NCBI RefSeq assembly: GCF_001308265.1
Contig: NZ_CP012023.1
Span: forward strand, 3,032,706-3,096,705
DNA from: Celeribacter marinus
Lineage (GTDB): Bacteria > Pseudomonadota > Alphaproteobacteria > Rhodobacterales > Rhodobacteraceae
Direction: 5' to 3'
DNA length: 64,000 bases
The notes under the pieces are model-generated. The model did no database searches, was not told the DNA's origin, and saw only the letters and a list, made by a program, of their open reading frames with translations. Below, one piece after another: positions 52,208-61,409 of the stretch. How positions within the stretch are numbered: the first letter of the stretch is position 1; each line of letters starts with the position of its first letter. The position numbers were made by a program, and so were the translations under genes.

Positions 52208-52254
52208 CCTCGTTTCCATTGGGAATGAGGTTTTACCCTCCGAGGATCTACTCC

Positions 52255-54777
52255 ATGGCGACCAAACAAGTCTCCGTCCGCCTGTCCGCGACTGGCGGGC
52301 GACAAGTGCGCGCCGAATTAGAAGGTGTCGGTGCGGCTGGGTCTAGGGGCATGGGGCGATTGTCGCGCGAGCTGGATCAAGCCAATGCCCGCATGGCGGG
52401 TTTTGCGCGCCGCGCCAAGATTGCGGCGACGGCTGCTGCGGCTGCCTTGGCCGGTGCTGTTGTTGTAATGACGCGCTCGACGGTGGCTGCTGCCAATGAG
52501 ATCGATCAGCTGTCACAAGTTGCCAATGCGGCACCGGAGGTGTTCCAGCGCTGGGCGGCGGCCTCGGCCACGGTGGGGGTCGAGCAAGAGAAGCTCGCTG
52601 ATATCCTGAAGGACGTGAACGACCGTGTGGGGGACTTCCTGCAGACGGGCGGCGGTCCGATGGCAGACTTTTTTGAGAACATCGCGCCAAGGGTGGGTGT
52701 CACCGCCGATCAGTTCGCCCGGCTTTCGGGGCCGGAAGCCCTACAGCTCTATGTCTCAAGTCTTGAGAAGGCAGGCGTCAGCCAGCAAGAGATGACATTC
52801 TATCTTGAGGCCATGGCGTCCGACACCACGCGTCTTATTCCGCTGCTGCAAAATGGCGGGGCGGAGATGACCCGGCTCGGAGCGCAAGCCCAAGCGCTTG
52901 GCGCTGTTTTGGATACTGACGCCATCGCCGCGATGCGCCGATCGGAATTGGCACTCGTCAGCATTGGCCAAGTGTTTACCGGCGTGCGCAACCGGATTGC
53001 CGTGGCGCTGGCGCCCACGCTTGAGGCGGTCGCGAACAACTTTGTCGCGCTGGCGTCTTCTGCGAGTCCGATCAGCCGGGCCTTCGATGCGGTTCTGGGC
53101 AATCTCGACCGGCTGGGAGTTTACGCAGGCACCTTTGCCACTTTCCTGGCAGGACGCTGGGTTGCCGCGATGGCCGCGGCAGCACTCTCTGTCCGCGGTC
53201 TGGCCACCACGCTGGTGGTTCTCAAAGGCGCGCTAATCCGCACGGGCATTGGCGCGCTGATCGTTGGCGCAGGCGAGCTGGTGTACTGGTTCACGCGGCT
53301 GACGTCCGGTGCAGGCGGTTTTGGCGCGGCGATGCGCCTCTTGAAGGATGTCGCCGTTGAGGTCTGGGATCGGATCAAGACGGGAGCCGCGGCTGCCGGC
53401 GCGCGCGTCACGGCGATGTTTTATGACCTCAAATCCGACGCCGCGACGGGCATGGCGGGCGCGATTGAAAGTGTGGTCGCCTTTGGTAATACCACGGCGA
53501 ATACGTTTGAGGGGGCGCTCATGGCCGTCCGAGACATCTGGTCCCGCCTGCCAGCCGTGATCGGGGATCTTGTTTACACAGCGGCGAACCGCATGCTCGA
53601 CGGTATTGAAGCAATGCTGAATGGCGCGATCGCCCGGATTGATGCCTTTACCGGCAAAATCCGCGATGCGCTGGCGGCGGTGGGGATCGAGACGACCTTC
53701 GGCGAAATCGGTGAGATTAGTCTTGGCGATATCGACAATCCTTTCGCGGGAGCGACAGCGGATGCAGGCAGTGCTGCTGCGGATGCGTTCCGGCGGGCTT
53801 TTGAAGATAACCCGCTCACAGCGCCTGATCTGGGCTTGGACGGTATGGCGGCTGATGCACTGGCCGCGGCCAATATTTATCGTGGTGCGTCTACCGATTT
53901 GGCGGCCGGAGCCACGGCCCCGCTGACGTCCTGGGCGGCACTGCGCGATGCTGTTGCGGGCACTGGCGCGGACGGAGCTGCAGCCCTTGATGACGCGACC
54001 GCCTCTGCCGACCGTCTCGCAGAAGCCATGGGCCAGGCTGGAGAGGCTGTTGCGGGTGGTGGTGCAAGCGGCAGTGGCGACGGGGCAGCTGAGAAGATCG
54101 TGACCGGCTGGCGCGCCGTCTCGCAAGCCCTCAACTCTTATGCCAAGGATGCCCTGAACTGGGGCAAAGGTCTCGGCGAAACCCTCTCCAGCGCCTTCTC
54201 TGGCGCCGAGAGTGCCTTCCGCAGCTTTGTGGAAACCGGCAAGCTCGACTTCAAGGGGCTGGTGCGCTCGATCCTCGCCGACCTGGCTGTGTTGGCGTTC
54301 AAAAATGCGGTTCTGGGCCCCATAGCCAATGCACTCGGGGGTGTCTTTGGCGGCGGCTCTGCCGCAGGTGGCGCAGGTGGCGCCGCATCCGGAGCGGTCA
54401 CGGCAGCGGTCTCGCATGCGGGCGGCATGGTTGGGATCTCCGGTCATAGGCGGTCTGTGCCCGCAGCGGTTTTTGCGGGAGCGCCGCGGATGCATTCAGG
54501 CGGCACCGTGGGGCGGGCTGGTGCCTGGGCCGGATTGCGTCCTGATGAAGTCCCCACCATTCTGCAGCGGGGCGAGCGGGTCTTGTCGCGGGCTGAGGTT
54601 GCCCGCGGCGCAGGGGGCGCCATTCCTGTGGCCATAAATCTTAATGTGGACGCGCGCGGCGCGCAGATGGGCGTGGCCGAGCAGATCGCGGCAGTGATGC
54701 GCAGCGCACAGCCCGAGTTTGAGCGCATTGCGGTGGCCGCTGTTGGCAATGCCATGCGGCGGGGACGCATGGCATGA
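52255..54777 (+). CDS. Tail tape measure protein
   Basis: An 840-aa protein, the longest in the tail block. N-terminal coiled-coil-rich part (SVRLSATGGRQVRAELEGVGAAGSRGMG), a hydrophobic central region with several Ala/Val/Leu segments, and a glycine- and alanine-rich C-terminus (GGSAAGGAGGAASGA, then AGGMVGISGHRRSVPAAVF). Length dictates tail length. ATG 52255 follows GAGGA; a longer frame begins at 52219 but lacks a ribosome site. Confidence 0.93.
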   Translation: MATKQVSVRLSATGGRQVRAELEGVGAAGSRGMGRLSRELDQANARMAGFARRAKIAATAAAAALAGAVVVMTRSTVAAANEIDQLSQVANAAPEVFQRWAAASATVGVEQEKLADILKDVNDRVGDFLQTGGGPMADFFENIAPRVGVTADQFARLSGPEALQLYVSSLEKAGVSQQEMTFYLEAMASDTTRLIPLLQNGGAEMTRLGAQAQALGAVLDTDAIAAMRRSELALVSIGQVFTGVRNRIAVALAPTLEAVANNFVALASSASPISRAFDAVLGNLDRLGVYAGTFATFLAGRWVAAMAAAALSVRGLATTLVVLKGALIRTGIGALIVGAGELVYWFTRLTSGAGGFGAAMRLLKDVAVEVWDRIKTGAAAAGARVTAMFYDLKSDAATGMAGAIESVVAFGNTTANTFEGALMAVRDIWSRLPAVIGDLVYTAANRMLDGIEAMLNGAIARIDAFTGKIRDALAAVGIETTFGEIGEISLGDIDNPFAGATADAGSAAADAFRRAFEDNPLTAPDLGLDGMAADALAAANIYRGASTDLAAGATAPLTSWAALRDAVAGTGADGAAALDDATASADRLAEAMGQAGEAVAGGGASGSGDGAAEKIVTGWRAVSQALNSYAKDALNWGKGLGETLSSAFSGAESAFRSFVETGKLDFKGLVRSILADLAVLAFKNAVLGPIANALGGVFGGGSAAGGAGGAASGAVTAAVSHAGGMVGISGHRRSVPAAVFAGAPRMHSGGTVGRAGAWAGLRPDEVPTILQRGERVLSRAEVARGAGGAIPVAINLNVDARGAQMGVAEQIAAVMRSAQPEFERIAVAAVGNAMRRGRMA

Positions 54778-55373
54778 GCGTCATTGTGGACCTGCCGCGC
54801 ACCTGGGTGGCCGGCATTGAGCGACGGCTCGTGACAGCCACCAGCCAGACGCAGTCACCCTTCACCGGCACGACGGAGGTGCAGGATTGGGGTGGGGAAT
54901 GGTGGGAATACGACATTGAGTTTGCCGCGCAATCCGGACCGCTGGCGCGCTCGGTCTCTGCGGCCCTCACGGCGCTTGGCTCTGGGCGCGGTCTTCTGCT
55001 GTTTGCTGATCCCTCAATTGAGCCAAAAGGACTGACACAACAGGTGACGCTGGCGGCACCCATCACAGGCGGCAATGTCGTGCAAACGCAAGGCTGGCCG
55101 CCTGGGTTGCCTGCACTGGCTTCAGGGGACTTTGTCTCGATTGGCACGGCGCGCGACACGCGCCTGCACCAGATCGCCTTTGATGTGACAGCGGACATCA
55201 ACGGTCTGGCAACGCTGACGCTCTTTCCGGCGATCCGCCGCGCACTGCCCGCCAATACGCAACTGGAAGTGAACAGACCACAGGTGCTGCTGCGCCCTAC
55301 GGGTTCGGTGCCAACCCGTATTGAGCGTGCAGCGCGTCACCGCTTCACCCTATCAGCCCGCGAGGCGCTATGA
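54774..55373 (+). CDS. Minor tail protein (distal tail region)
   Basis: A 199-aa protein following the tape measure with ATGA overlap (IVDLPRTWVAGIERRLVTATSQTQSPFTGTTEVQDWGGEWWEYDIEF). Its size, Trp-rich start and position suggest the distal-tail or M-type minor tail protein. No catalytic motif seen. Identified by synteny. Confidence 0.75.
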   Translation: MSVIVDLPRTWVAGIERRLVTATSQTQSPFTGTTEVQDWGGEWWEYDIEFAAQSGPLARSVSAALTALGSGRGLLLFADPSIEPKGLTQQVTLAAPITGGNVVQTQGWPPGLPALASGDFVSIGTARDTRLHQIAFDVTADINGLATLTLFPAIRRALPANTQLEVNRPQVLLRPTGSVPTRIERAARHRFTLSAREAL

Positions 55374-55930
55374 GCCGGGATATCACAAATGACATGGCCG
55401 AGGCGCTCGACCGCGCGGATCTGCAGCCTGCGATCTTTTTTGAAGGTGAGTTCCCCTCGGGCATGGTGCGGATCTGGACGGGTCCGGGTCCGATAGATTG
55501 GGACGGCAAGACCTGGACCGGCGTCGGGGTGCTTCTTGGCCTTGGCGCGCTTGAAGAAACCTCTGATGTTGTGGCCTCTGGGACGACAGTCTCACTGTCA
55601 GGTGTACCGCTCGATCTGGTAGGTCTTGCGATCAATGAAGCGCGCCAGGGTCAGGCGGGACGCATCTGGCTGGCACTTCTGACGGAGGGGCGCAGAGTGA
55701 TCGCCGATCCCGTGCAGGCCTTTACGGGTCGTCTTGATGTGCCGGAGCTACAAGAGGACGGGCAGAGCTGCCGGATCACAATCAGTTATGAAAGCCGGCT
55801 CATTGATCTGAGTATCCCGCGCAACTGGCGCTACACCCATGAAAGCCAGCAGGTCCTGCACCCGGGCGATCGTGGGTTTGAGCATGTGACGGCCATTCAG
55901 GATCAAGACATCACTTGGGGGCGCGGCTGA
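55370..55930 (+). CDS. Minor tail protein, DUF2163-like (L-type)
   Basis: A 186-aa protein (EALDRADLQPAIFFEGEFPSGMVRIWTGPGPIDWDGKTWTG, then FTGRLDVPELQEDGQSCRITISYESRLIDLSIPRNWRYTHESQ). Such proteins precede a cysteine-peptidase gene and the tip gene in Rhodobacteraceae phages and GTAs. It probably occupies the place of lambda gpL. Overlaps both neighbours. Confidence 0.75.
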   Translation: MSRDITNDMAEALDRADLQPAIFFEGEFPSGMVRIWTGPGPIDWDGKTWTGVGVLLGLGALEETSDVVASGTTVSLSGVPLDLVGLAINEARQGQAGRIWLALLTEGRRVIADPVQAFTGRLDVPELQEDGQSCRITISYESRLIDLSIPRNWRYTHESQQVLHPGDRGFEHVTAIQDQDITWGRG

Positions 55931-56367
55931 TGGAGCAACCAATTGTTGCCCCACGCGATACTACCCGCGTGCCCCATTGGGAGCAGATCCTTGCTGATTC
56001 GTTAACGAACGCTCAGGCACGTCCCTTCGTCTGGGGCGAGCACGACTGCGCCACCTGGGCCTTTGATCTGCACCGCGATCTGACGGACGGCCCGGATCAT
56101 GCGGCACTCTGGCGGGGGCGGTATCGCACACGGGTCGGCTGCGGACGGGTGTTGCGCCGCCTTGGCTGGACAAGCCTTGAAGACGGCGGGCGCGCTTTGC
56201 TGGGCGACCCGCTTGAGGATGTGCGGCTCGCACAGCGTGGCGATCTGATCCTGGGCGGTGCGCCTGAAGCTTTTGGTGTCGTCATCGGCGCCACGGCCGC
56301 TTTTGTTGCGCCTGCGGGTCTGGTGCGCCTGCCGCTCTCAACCTGCCGTCTCGCCTGGAGGACCTGA
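55930..56367 (+). CDS. DUF6950 / NlpC-P60-like tail protein (K-type)
   Basis: A 145-aa protein with the sequence FVWGEHDCATWAFDL, where Cys would be the nucleophile of a peptidase of the NlpC/P60 fold, but the His partner is not clearly recognisable. It lies at the position of lambda gpK, which has a similar peptidase domain that helps the tail penetrate the cell wall. TGATG overlap with the previous gene. Confidence 0.75.
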   Translation: MEQPIVAPRDTTRVPHWEQILADSLTNAQARPFVWGEHDCATWAFDLHRDLTDGPDHAALWRGRYRTRVGCGRVLRRLGWTSLEDGGRALLGDPLEDVRLAQRGDLILGGAPEAFGVVIGATAAFVAPAGLVRLPLSTCRLAWRT

Positions 56368-56370
56368 ATA

Positions 56371-58970
56371 ATGCCACCCGTGGTTTTAGGTGCTGTCGCC
56401 CTCGGGGGCGCTGCCATTGCGGCGGGCGGTGTGGCCGCGGCTTTTGCAGCCACGGGTCTCGTGGGCTTTGCCGCCCAGTTCGGGGCCTCGATGCTCTTAT
56501 CAGCGGCAGCCCAAGCGTTGATGCCCACGCCCAGCCTTGGCCAAATGGAAATGAAGGCCCGCACGGTGACAGTGCGCGAGCCGGTGATGCCCCGCGAACT
56601 GGTCTACGGCCGCACGCGCAAGGGCGGTGTGATTGTGTTTCTGCATTCCACAGGGGCAAAGGACAAAGACCTGCATCTGGTGGTGGTGCTGGCGGCGCAC
56701 CGCATCAAATCCATTGATGCCATCTATTTTGAGGGCGAAGAGGCCGTTGATGCGTCAGGGCGGCCCAGGGCCGATGGGCGGGCAAGGTTGCCGTTGAGAA
56801 GCGCCTCGGAGCGGATGACCAGACGGCCTTTGCGGGTCTGATTGCGGCGGCGCCGGAGCATTGGACCGACGCACATAGATTAGCAGGCTGTGCGGCGCTC
56901 TATTTGAAGCTGACCTATGACGCAGATGCCTTTCCGGGCGGCATTCCGAACATCACCGTGGATATGGAGGGCAAGGCCGACATTTTTGATCCAAGGACCG
57001 GCGCGCAGGTCTATACCGACAATGCGGCGCTGTGCGTGGCGGATTACATGGCTCATACGACCTATGGCATCGGGGCCGTGATCGGCGGTGCAGACGGGAT
57101 CGAGACCGACAGTCTGATTGAGGCCGCCAATATTTGCGACGAGGCTGTGCCATTGGCTGCAGGAGGGTCTGAGGCGCGCTATACCTGCAATGGTGTGGTC
57201 TCGCTTTCGGAGACGCCCAAGACCATCATCGAGGCGATGCTGACTGCGATGGCAGGCCGCTGCATCTGGCAAGCGGGCCAGTGGCGCATGCGGGCGGGGG
57301 CCTACCGCGTGCCTGAGACGACGATCACGGCAGATGATGTGCGCGATGGTGGCATGACCCTGACCACACGCCAAAGCCGGGCGTCAAACTTCAACGCTGT
57401 GCGGGGCCAGTTTGTCAGCCCTGAGAACAGCTGGCAGCCTGATGACTTCCCGGCCTATGCCAGTGAGGCCTACCGGCTCGAGGACAATGGTGAGCGGGTC
57501 TGGCGGGATATCTCGCTGCCGTTCACGATCTCCGCCTCCATGGCGCAGCGGTTGGCGAAAATTGAGCTAGAGCGCGCACGGCGCCAAATGAGCCTCAAGG
57601 TGGCGGGCAAGCTGAAGGCCTGGCGCGTGGCGGCTGGAGAAACAACATATGTGCACTACGCCCGTTGGGGGTTTGGCGGCGCGGCTCTGCCGGAGGGCAA
57701 ACCCTTTGACGTTGAGGCGGTGCGGCTGGATCTGACACAGGTTGGACAGGGTCCACGCTTGGCGCCAGAGCTTCTCCTGCGAGAAACCTCTCCCCTCATT
57801 TACGACTGGGATGCTTTGGAAGAACAGATTTATGCGGCAGCCCCACGCACAGCGCTGCCCACGGCCTTTGATATCGCCCCACCGGGTGCGCCGCAGATCA
57901 CGGAACAGCTTTACGTCACACGCGACGGCTCGGCGGTGAAAGTCCTGGCGCGGATCGCCTGGGAGGCAGCAGCCTCGGGGTTCGTGGACACTTATCAAGT
58001 GGAGACGCGTAGGAATGGAGGGGATGGAGGTGACTGGCTGGACCGGGGTCGAACATCCGGCACGAGGATGGAGTTGCGCGACATCCAGCCGGGCCAATGG
58101 GACGTGCGGATCAAGGCGATCTCGGTGCTCGGGGTCTCCTCAAGCTGGCGTTCGGGGGCGTTGGAGATCGTGGGGCTCACGGCGCCACCGGCTGCCCTGA
58201 CCGGACTGACCATCCAGTCTGCCGGCGGTCTTGCTGTGCTCAAATGGCAGCGCTCGGTTGATGTGGATGTGCGCGTGGGCGGCAATGTCATTATCCGCCA
58301 CAGCAAGGAAATGACCGCCACTTGGGCGAACTCCACGCTGATGGACCGGGTGTCGGGTGGCGAGGCGATTGCGGTCGTGCCGCTCAAACCCGGGACCTAC
58401 CTTCTACGCGCCGAAGACAGCGAGGGGCGGATTGGTCCTGTCAGCACGGTGAGCACCAAGGGGGTGCAGATCCTGAGCTTTGCCCAGCTGAATACGCTGG
58501 CGGCGGAGCCGGCTTTTGCCGGGCAAAGACCAATATTGAAGCGGTCAGCGGAACCTTAAAGCTTGAGAGCGCGCCTGATGCAAGCGGCCGGCCTGAAGTT
58601 GCGGCCCTTGAGGGGCTCTACGCCTTTGGCGATCGTCTTGATTTTGGCGGCCTGAAGCGTGTGCGGCTGCGCTCGGATATTCTGGTCGGGGCCTCGGCGC
58701 TGTCGGATTACATCGATGACCGCATGACGCCGATCGATGATTGGGCCGACTTTGACGGCTCCGAGGGCGCTGATATCGACGTGGTGCTTGAGGTCCGAGA
58801 AACCGATGACGATCCGTCGGGTGCAAGCCCCGTCTGGGGCCCATGGGGCGGATCGACAACAGCGAGATTGAGGCCCATGCGGTTGAGCACGCGCTTGGCT
58901 TAGAACCAGTGATCCGGCCTTTACGCCGATCGTCTCGGAATTGCGGCTGATAGCGGATGAGGTGGCCTAG
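56371..58970 (+). pseudogene. Tail tip/host specificity protein, gpJ-like, with four apparent -1 frameshifts
   Basis: The tip protein starts at 56371 (hydrophobic N-terminus, then PSLGQMEMKARTVTVREPVMPRELVYGRTRKGG) and continues through IYFEGEEAVDASGRP, LYLKLTYDADAFPGGIPNITVDMEGKADIFDPRTG and fibronectin-type domains to VSELRLIADEVA at 58970. The frame breaks at four points: CCC near 56762 (CCCC expected), CAAAG near 58530 (CAAAAG expected), TGGGGCGG near 58847 (one G short) and GAGCACG near 58887 (one G short). Restoring one base in each homopolymer gives a single 867-aa protein ending at a TAGTG overlap with the next gene. Likely assembly errors, but real decay cannot be excluded. Confidence 0.85.
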
Positions 58971-59200
58971 TGTCTCAAACACCGAGTTTTGTGATCATCA
59001 ACGACAACGGGGCGGCCGTGCGCGCCCAGATCAATCAGGTGCTTGCGGCTCTGCGCTCAACAAGCAGCGGCGTTGATGAGCCTGCGGCCACCGCGCCGGG
59101 CATGCTGTGGCTGGATACCAGCACCACACCACCGACGCTCAAGCTGCGCAATCTGGCCGATGCCGCCTTTGAGCCGCTGCTTGATGGCGGGGAGTACTAA
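58970..59200 (+). CDS. Small tail-associated protein downstream of gpJ
   Basis: A 76-aa protein (SFVIINDNGAAVRAQINQVLAALRSTSSGVDEPAATAPGMLWLDTSTTPPTLKLRN). GTG start overlaps the J stop by one base. The GMLWLDTSTTPPTLKLR segment resembles domains found at the base of tail fibres. A structural role at the tail tip is inferred. Confidence 0.72.
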   Translation: MSQTPSFVIINDNGAAVRAQINQVLAALRSTSSGVDEPAATAPGMLWLDTSTTPPTLKLRNLADAAFEPLLDGGEY

Positions 59201-59487
59201 GGATCAAAGCGTTTTTGCGCGCTTTTATAAACAGCACCACGCTCGCGCTTGCCCACAGCCACCACCGTTACTGTGACAGTGGTATCTTCAATGCGGTAGA
59301 CAAGGCGGTAGCCCGCGCTGCGAAGTTTGATTTTGTAGTGGTTTGGCATGCCGTGAAGGCCGTCGGCCACAACATGGGGCTGTGCAAGCCGCTCTTTGAG
59401 CTTCTTTTTAAATTGCGATTGCAGCGTTGCACCAAGTTTATGCCATTCCTTTAGGGCTGACGGCAAAAATTGCAGATCATAGCTCAT
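59197..59487 (-). CDS. RelE-family toxin (YafQ/RelE type)
   Basis: A 96-aa toxin (YDLQFLPSALKEWHKLGATLQSQFKKKLKERLAQPHVVADGLHGMPNHYKIKLRSAGYRLVYRIEDTTVTVTVVAVGKRERGAVYKSA). This is the RelE ribosome-dependent mRNA interferase pattern, with basic residues in KIKLRSAGYRLVYRI and the C-terminal KRERGAVY. ATG 59487 overlaps the antitoxin stop. Antisense between tail tip and holin. Confidence 0.93.
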   Translation of the reverse strand: MSYDLQFLPSALKEWHKLGATLQSQFKKKLKERLAQPHVVADGLHGMPNHYKIKLRSAGYRLVYRIEDTTVTVTVVAVGKRERGAVYKSAQKRFDP

Positions 59488-59722
59488 CCAAGCTGACCCG
59501 CACCGGTGTCTCGTCCACACGCTGCTTGATCAGATCGGCCAGCTCCAAATCGTCAAGATGCTCCATCATGGCCTCGTAGCGGGCGGCAGGCACCATGTAG
59601 GCCATGACGCGGTTGTGGTTCAGCACGGCAACAGATTGGCCTGCCGCCTGCGCCATGACCTGCGAGGGGTTCTTTTTAAGATCGGACACGCTGACGGCGA
59701 CATTGGCTTCGACACGCTGCAT
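59477..59722 (-). CDS. Phd/YefM-type antitoxin of the RelE pair
   Basis: An 81-aa Phd/YefM antitoxin (VEANVAVSVSDLKKNPSQVMAQAAGQSVAVLNHNRVMAYMVPAARYEAMMEHLDDLELADLI). ATG 59722 follows GGAGG. The N-terminal part binds DNA and the tail binds RelE. Overlaps the toxin by 11 bases. Confidence 0.92.
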   Translation of the reverse strand: MQRVEANVAVSVSDLKKNPSQVMAQAAGQSVAVLNHNRVMAYMVPAARYEAMMEHLDDLELADLIKQRVDETPVRVSLDEL

Positions 59723-59777
59723 GACAGCCTCCAAATAGTGCGAAATACAGCACCAAATATAGACCATAATAAATCCC

Positions 59778-59794
59778 ACGCAAGGGTCTTGCGT
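59778..59794. promoter_or_regulatory. Small palindrome before the holin gene
   Basis: ACGCAAG GGT CTTGCGT is a perfect inverted repeat between the divergent antitoxin and holin genes. It may be an operator or mark the end of a control region. Confidence 0.45.
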
Positions 59795-59819
59795 GACTGA
59801 ACCAGTAAGGGAGGCGCCC

Positions 59820-60131
59820 ATGACCGAGCCGGGCTTTTTAGAAACGTTGAACAGTCTGTTTGGCGGGGCGATGACGACGCTGATCGGCGCGTTTACGGGA
59901 CGGCTGATGTATCACTCAGGTGAGGTCAAGCTTGGCCGACGGCGGTTTTTTGGCAAGGAGCTGTTGTGGGAAATCCCCGTCGCCATCGGCATGGCGATTA
60001 TTGGCGAGGCTGTTGCAAGTCACTTTGATCTTGGCCAGCCGGTGCGCACAGGTCTTGTGGCCACGCTTGCCTATCTGGGACCGCGCGGGGCGGAGGCGCT
60101 GATGACGGCCTGGCTTTGCCGCAAGAAGTAA
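59820..60131 (+). CDS. Phage holin-like membrane protein
   Basis: A 103-aa protein with hydrophobic segments (LFGGAMTTLIGAFTGRLMY, LLWEIPVAIGMAIIGEAVA, GLVATLAYLGPRGAEALMTAW), the common layout of Rhodobacteraceae phage holins. ATG 59820 follows GGGAGG. Directly before the endolysin gene. Holins form the inner-membrane lesions that start lysis. Confidence 0.82.
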   Translation: MTEPGFLETLNSLFGGAMTTLIGAFTGRLMYHSGEVKLGRRRFFGKELLWEIPVAIGMAIIGEAVASHFDLGQPVRTGLVATLAYLGPRGAEALMTAWLCRKK

Positions 60132-60175
60132 GCCGCGCCTCGTAAAACTGAACACAACCACGACCACACACATCC

Positions 60176-60199
60176 AGCGCTGCCCTTCGGGGCGGCGCT
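60176..60199 (+). promoter_or_regulatory. UUCG-loop hairpin before the endolysin gene
   Basis: AGCGCTGCCC and GGGCGGCGCT flank a TTCG loop; the only imperfect pair is a T-G wobble. This very stable tetraloop hairpin lies 23 bases before the endolysin ATG. It could attenuate or terminate transcription or protect the lysin mRNA. Confidence 0.6.
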
Positions 60200-60222
60200 G
60201 TCCATTTGCATGGGAGAGCATC

Positions 60223-61155
60223 ATGACACCTTTTGACATTGCCCGCGGGTATATCGGCACCACTGAGGGCCTAGGCCCTGCAAACAACCCAGTCGTCATG
60301 GAGATGTACGCCTCGGTCGGTCACGATTGGGTGGAGCATGACTCTGTGGCGTGGTGCGCCGCCTTCGTTGGACATTGCTTGGAGAAGGCCGGCATGCGCT
60401 CGACGCGCAAGCTGACCGCGCGGTCCTATCTGGACTGGGGCATCCCGGTCGATATTGCGGATGCGCAGCCTGGCGATATCGGGGTCATACCTCGGGGGTC
60501 GTCCAGCTGGCAGGGTCATGTGTTCTTCATTGACCGGATTGAAGGTGCATGGGTCTGGGGCTTAGGCGGCAATCAGAGCGATGCGGTCAATGTAAAACGC
60601 TATCCCATCTCTAAGCTCTTGGGTGTGCGGCGCGCGGGTCATGTGGCGCCTGCCGTCAAGATGAGCGTCCGCGATGTGCAGACCCGTTTGAAGGATCTCG
60701 GATACCATGATGTCGGCAGCATCGACGGCATCATTGGTCCACGCACGCGCGCAGCGATTCTCGCGTTCCGCGATGACGCGGCACTGCCGCTGGTTCCGAT
60801 CATTGATGTGGCGTTAGAGGAGGCTTTGACCGTGGCGCCGCATCGAACGGTGGGACCCGAACGAGCATCAGGCGCGCCAGAGAACAGCCGCATCGTGACG
60901 GCCGCGAATGCGCAAATCGGGCTCGGGGTTCTGGGGGCTGCAGGCTCCATCACCTCTCAGATCGCACCGGCCTTGCGTGAGGCCGAACAGGCCCGCGATA
61001 CTGCATCGCGGATCTTTGCGCTCGCAGGTCTGGAGGCGTGGCTCGCCGTGGCCCTGCCTTGGATCGGGATGGTGATGTTTGTCGGTGTAATCTTTTATGC
61101 GCTAAAGGCGCGCTCCGCCCGCATTGACGATCACCGGACAGGACGCACGCTATGA
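60223..61155 (+). CDS. Endolysin: CHAP-type amidase with peptidoglycan-binding domain and C-terminal membrane anchor
   Basis: A 310-aa lysin. Residues ~1-145 are a TIGR02594/CHAP-type domain with Cys in VAWCAAFVG and His in QGHVFFIDR. Residues ~150-200 form a PG_binding_1 domain (SVRDVQTRLKDLGYHDVGSIDGIIGPRTRAAILAFR). The C-terminus has a hydrophobic helix (LEAWLAVALPWIGMVMFVGVIFYAL) preceded by an Ala/Gly-rich stretch. The membrane anchor suggests a tail-anchored or holin-linked lysin. ATGA overlap with the spanin gene. Confidence 0.88.
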   Translation: MTPFDIARGYIGTTEGLGPANNPVVMEMYASVGHDWVEHDSVAWCAAFVGHCLEKAGMRSTRKLTARSYLDWGIPVDIADAQPGDIGVIPRGSSSWQGHVFFIDRIEGAWVWGLGGNQSDAVNVKRYPISKLLGVRRAGHVAPAVKMSVRDVQTRLKDLGYHDVGSIDGIIGPRTRAAILAFRDDAALPLVPIIDVALEEALTVAPHRTVGPERASGAPENSRIVTAANAQIGLGVLGAAGSITSQIAPALREAEQARDTASRIFALAGLEAWLAVALPWIGMVMFVGVIFYALKARSARIDDHRTGRTL

Positions 61156-61409
61156 TCACAGTCATCCGTGCGCTCCTGAGTGGCCTTGGCAGGCGGGCTG
61201 TTCTTTACGGCGCCATCGCTTTGGCTGTCCTAGCTGCCCTCTGGGTTGCCTTTCGCCAGGGCCGCCAAGCAGCCAAGGCCGAATTGGCCGTGCGCCGCGC
61301 CGATGCGCGCGTCAGATCCATGCAAACCTCAAAGGACACCCGCCATGACGTGCAAAACACTGACCGCACTGATCTTGAGCGCCGCGCTGACCGCTGGATG
61401 CGCGATTGA
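61152..61409 (+). CDS. Inner-membrane spanin, Rz-like
   Basis: An 85-aa protein with one N-terminal membrane helix (AVLYGAIALAVLAALWVAF) and a charged periplasmic coiled-coil-like tail (QAAKAELAVRRADARVRSMQTSKDTRHDVQN). It overlaps the endolysin by ATGA and the o-spanin gene in another frame, the classical Rz/Rz1 arrangement. Confidence 0.85.
   Translation: MITVIRALLSGLGRRAVLYGAIALAVLAALWVAFRQGRQAAKAELAVRRADARVRSMQTSKDTRHDVQNTDRTDLERRADRWMRD

Noticed and set aside
53233..54495. 420-codon open frame on the minus strand inside the tape-measure gene
   Set aside because: It is a high-GC antisense shadow of a strongly supported gene; composition is Arg/Cys/His-rich and matches no family.
56371..58970. 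Programmed frameshifting in the tail-tip gene
   Set aside because: Four separate shifts, each a one-base homopolymer loss and without slippery heptamers, fit sequencing error better than recoding.
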